From Pseudoscleropodium purum (taxonomy: Eukaryota; Streptophyta; Bryopsida; Hypnales; Brachytheciaceae), in NCBI GenBank assembly GCA_963969395.1, contig OZ017799.1, positions 21,578,501 through 21,642,500 of the forward strand: 64,000 nt of DNA, written 5' to 3'. Position 1 is the first letter of the stretch. Each line of letters starts with the position of its first letter. Position numbers and translations under genes: made by a program. Below the pieces are notes generated by a model. It did no database searches and had not been told where the DNA came from. It saw only the letters and a list, made by a program, of their open reading frames with translations. Of this stretch, positions 62,945 to 64,000 are shown in pieces.

Positions 62945-63697
62945 TCCCTATCACTTGCTTGATTTGGAGATTCTATGTGAAAGTTATGCTTGAGGGAGTG
63001 AGAAGGGTTTATTTGCCATGGAGTTTGAAGGTAGAATCTTTGAGAACATACAAGTTATGGAGAGTACCTCTGTTGAATTTTAAAATTATTGTAGATAATT
63101 GTGTTAGCCTTCTAAAAAGCTATCATACACTTGATTTGGAGTTCTAAAGTGAAAGTTATGCACTTGAAAGCAAAGTAGTGATAAGCTGCCTTTGAATTAA
63201 AGAAAGAGAACTTTGACCTCCTATAACTTATGGAAAATATTTTTGTTTTAATTGTATTTTAGAGGAACTGTAGGTTCTTGCTTAGCTTTCTAAAAAGCTA
63301 TCACACACTTTATTTGGAGTTGTATAGTAAAAGATATAGTGCTAAAAATATGAGAGTATAGAGTTGCCGCCGAAATTGAGAGTATTAACTTCAGTATATT
63401 ATAAAACATGGATATTATCTTGTTTTGAGTTGAATTTTAGAGGGATTGTAGATACTTGTGTTAACTTTCCAAAAAGCTATTACATGATTAATTTGAAGTT
63501 ATATTGTCAGAGATATGGGTTTGGAAGTAGAGTAGTATCAAGTTGCTTTTGATTTGAGAAGAAGAAACTTTGGATAGCCATAAAAGATGAAAAATATTTT
63601 AATTTTGACTTGCATTTTAGAAAGGTTGTAGATGTCTATGTTAGCTTTTCAAGAAGCTATCACACATTTCATTTGGAGTTTTAGAGCGATCATGGAA
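62945..63697. repeat. ~180-bp tandem repeat, about four diverged units
   Basis: The block 'GTTAGCTTTCTAAAAAGCTATCACACACTT.ATTTGGAGTT', quoted here only as a consensus over ~40 positions, recurs near 63,102, 63,279, 63,461 and 63,640, with a partial copy at ~62,945. Between copies are an 'AGTGAAAGTTAT/AAAGATAT' block and a 'TTTTAGAG.G..TGTAGAT' block. Confidence 0.8.
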
Positions 63698-64000
63698 CTC
63701 AATTGAGTGTTAGGTACTTTTTTGAAGCATTTTATAAGTTTTATTTTCAAAACATTCAACTTTTTTACAACTTTTGGTAGTATATTTGGATTATATTATT
63801 TTCTATAGAGTATATATGGTATCTATACAAATTTTAGCATTATACGAATATTTATATGAGTATTTATACAAGTACTTGTACAAATATTTATACAACTTGG
63901 AGAATTCTATAGATATTTATATGACTTCAAATACTATACAAGTATGTATACTAATATATGTATTGTTCGTATATATTTTACTTATATGAAAATGCTGTAT
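63698..64000. other. AT-rich spacer to the window end
   Basis: Short TATTTATAC / TACAAGTA palindromic sequence at ~63,845-63,960. No gene seen. Confidence 0.4.

Overview
This is AT-rich nuclear DNA of a green plant. The evidence is spliced GT-AG genes with introns mostly of about 70-1,000 bp, plant-type proteins (a PASTICCINO2 dehydratase, an envelope-type quinone oxidoreductase, a clade-F-like PP2C, a SIP1-like trihelix factor), and plant DNA transposons (hAT, CACTA). Fairly short introns and exon GC well above the very AT-rich spacers would fit a bryophyte, a lycophyte or a streptophyte alga better than a seed plant with long introns. The species cannot be fixed from the sequence.

Layout of the genes. 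1.5-4.5 kb, minus: an 11-exon NDUFA9 gene (mitochondrial complex I), divergent from a 6-exon SKA2-like kinetochore gene at 6.0-7.6 kb, plus. 13.8-15.2 kb, plus: a two-exon YtfP-like gamma-glutamylcyclotransferase. 28.6-31.6 kb, minus: a five-exon quinone oxidoreductase whose 5' flank carries a ~0.32 kb tandem duplication. 38.4-40.1 kb, minus: a three-exon PP2C. 43.0-43.8 kb, plus, possibly continuing to 44.2 kb: a trihelix factor behind a three-unit tandem repeat. 47.5-50.0 kb, minus: a nine-exon PAS2 gene. The exon joins of the five spliced genes with strong family matches give uninterrupted reading frames of 401, 161, 351, 289 and 222 residues. The genes are unrelated housekeeping or regulatory genes and form no operon or cluster.

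The rest is mobile or repetitive. A complete hAT element (16,921-20,477, perfect 8-bp target duplication GTAACTAC) carries a transposase reading frame broken by two nonsense codons. A family of elements ending in CCCCTRAA and flanked by TTAA includes a 3.4-kb copy (23,408-26,819) nested in a second element; an uninterrupted relative at 32,881-33,422 shows the matching empty site. The 3.4-kb copy holds a striking array of about 30 GACAAATTGTC / GACAATTTGTC sites. At 53.2-62.3 kb a complete non-autonomous CACTA element (3-bp duplication CCA) and a truncated mirror-image relative face each other across 5.3 kb holding a decayed gene and a ~100-bp minisatellite.

Exon boundaries and homologies were worked out by reading and hand alignment only. 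Family names rest on recognised motifs, not on database searches.
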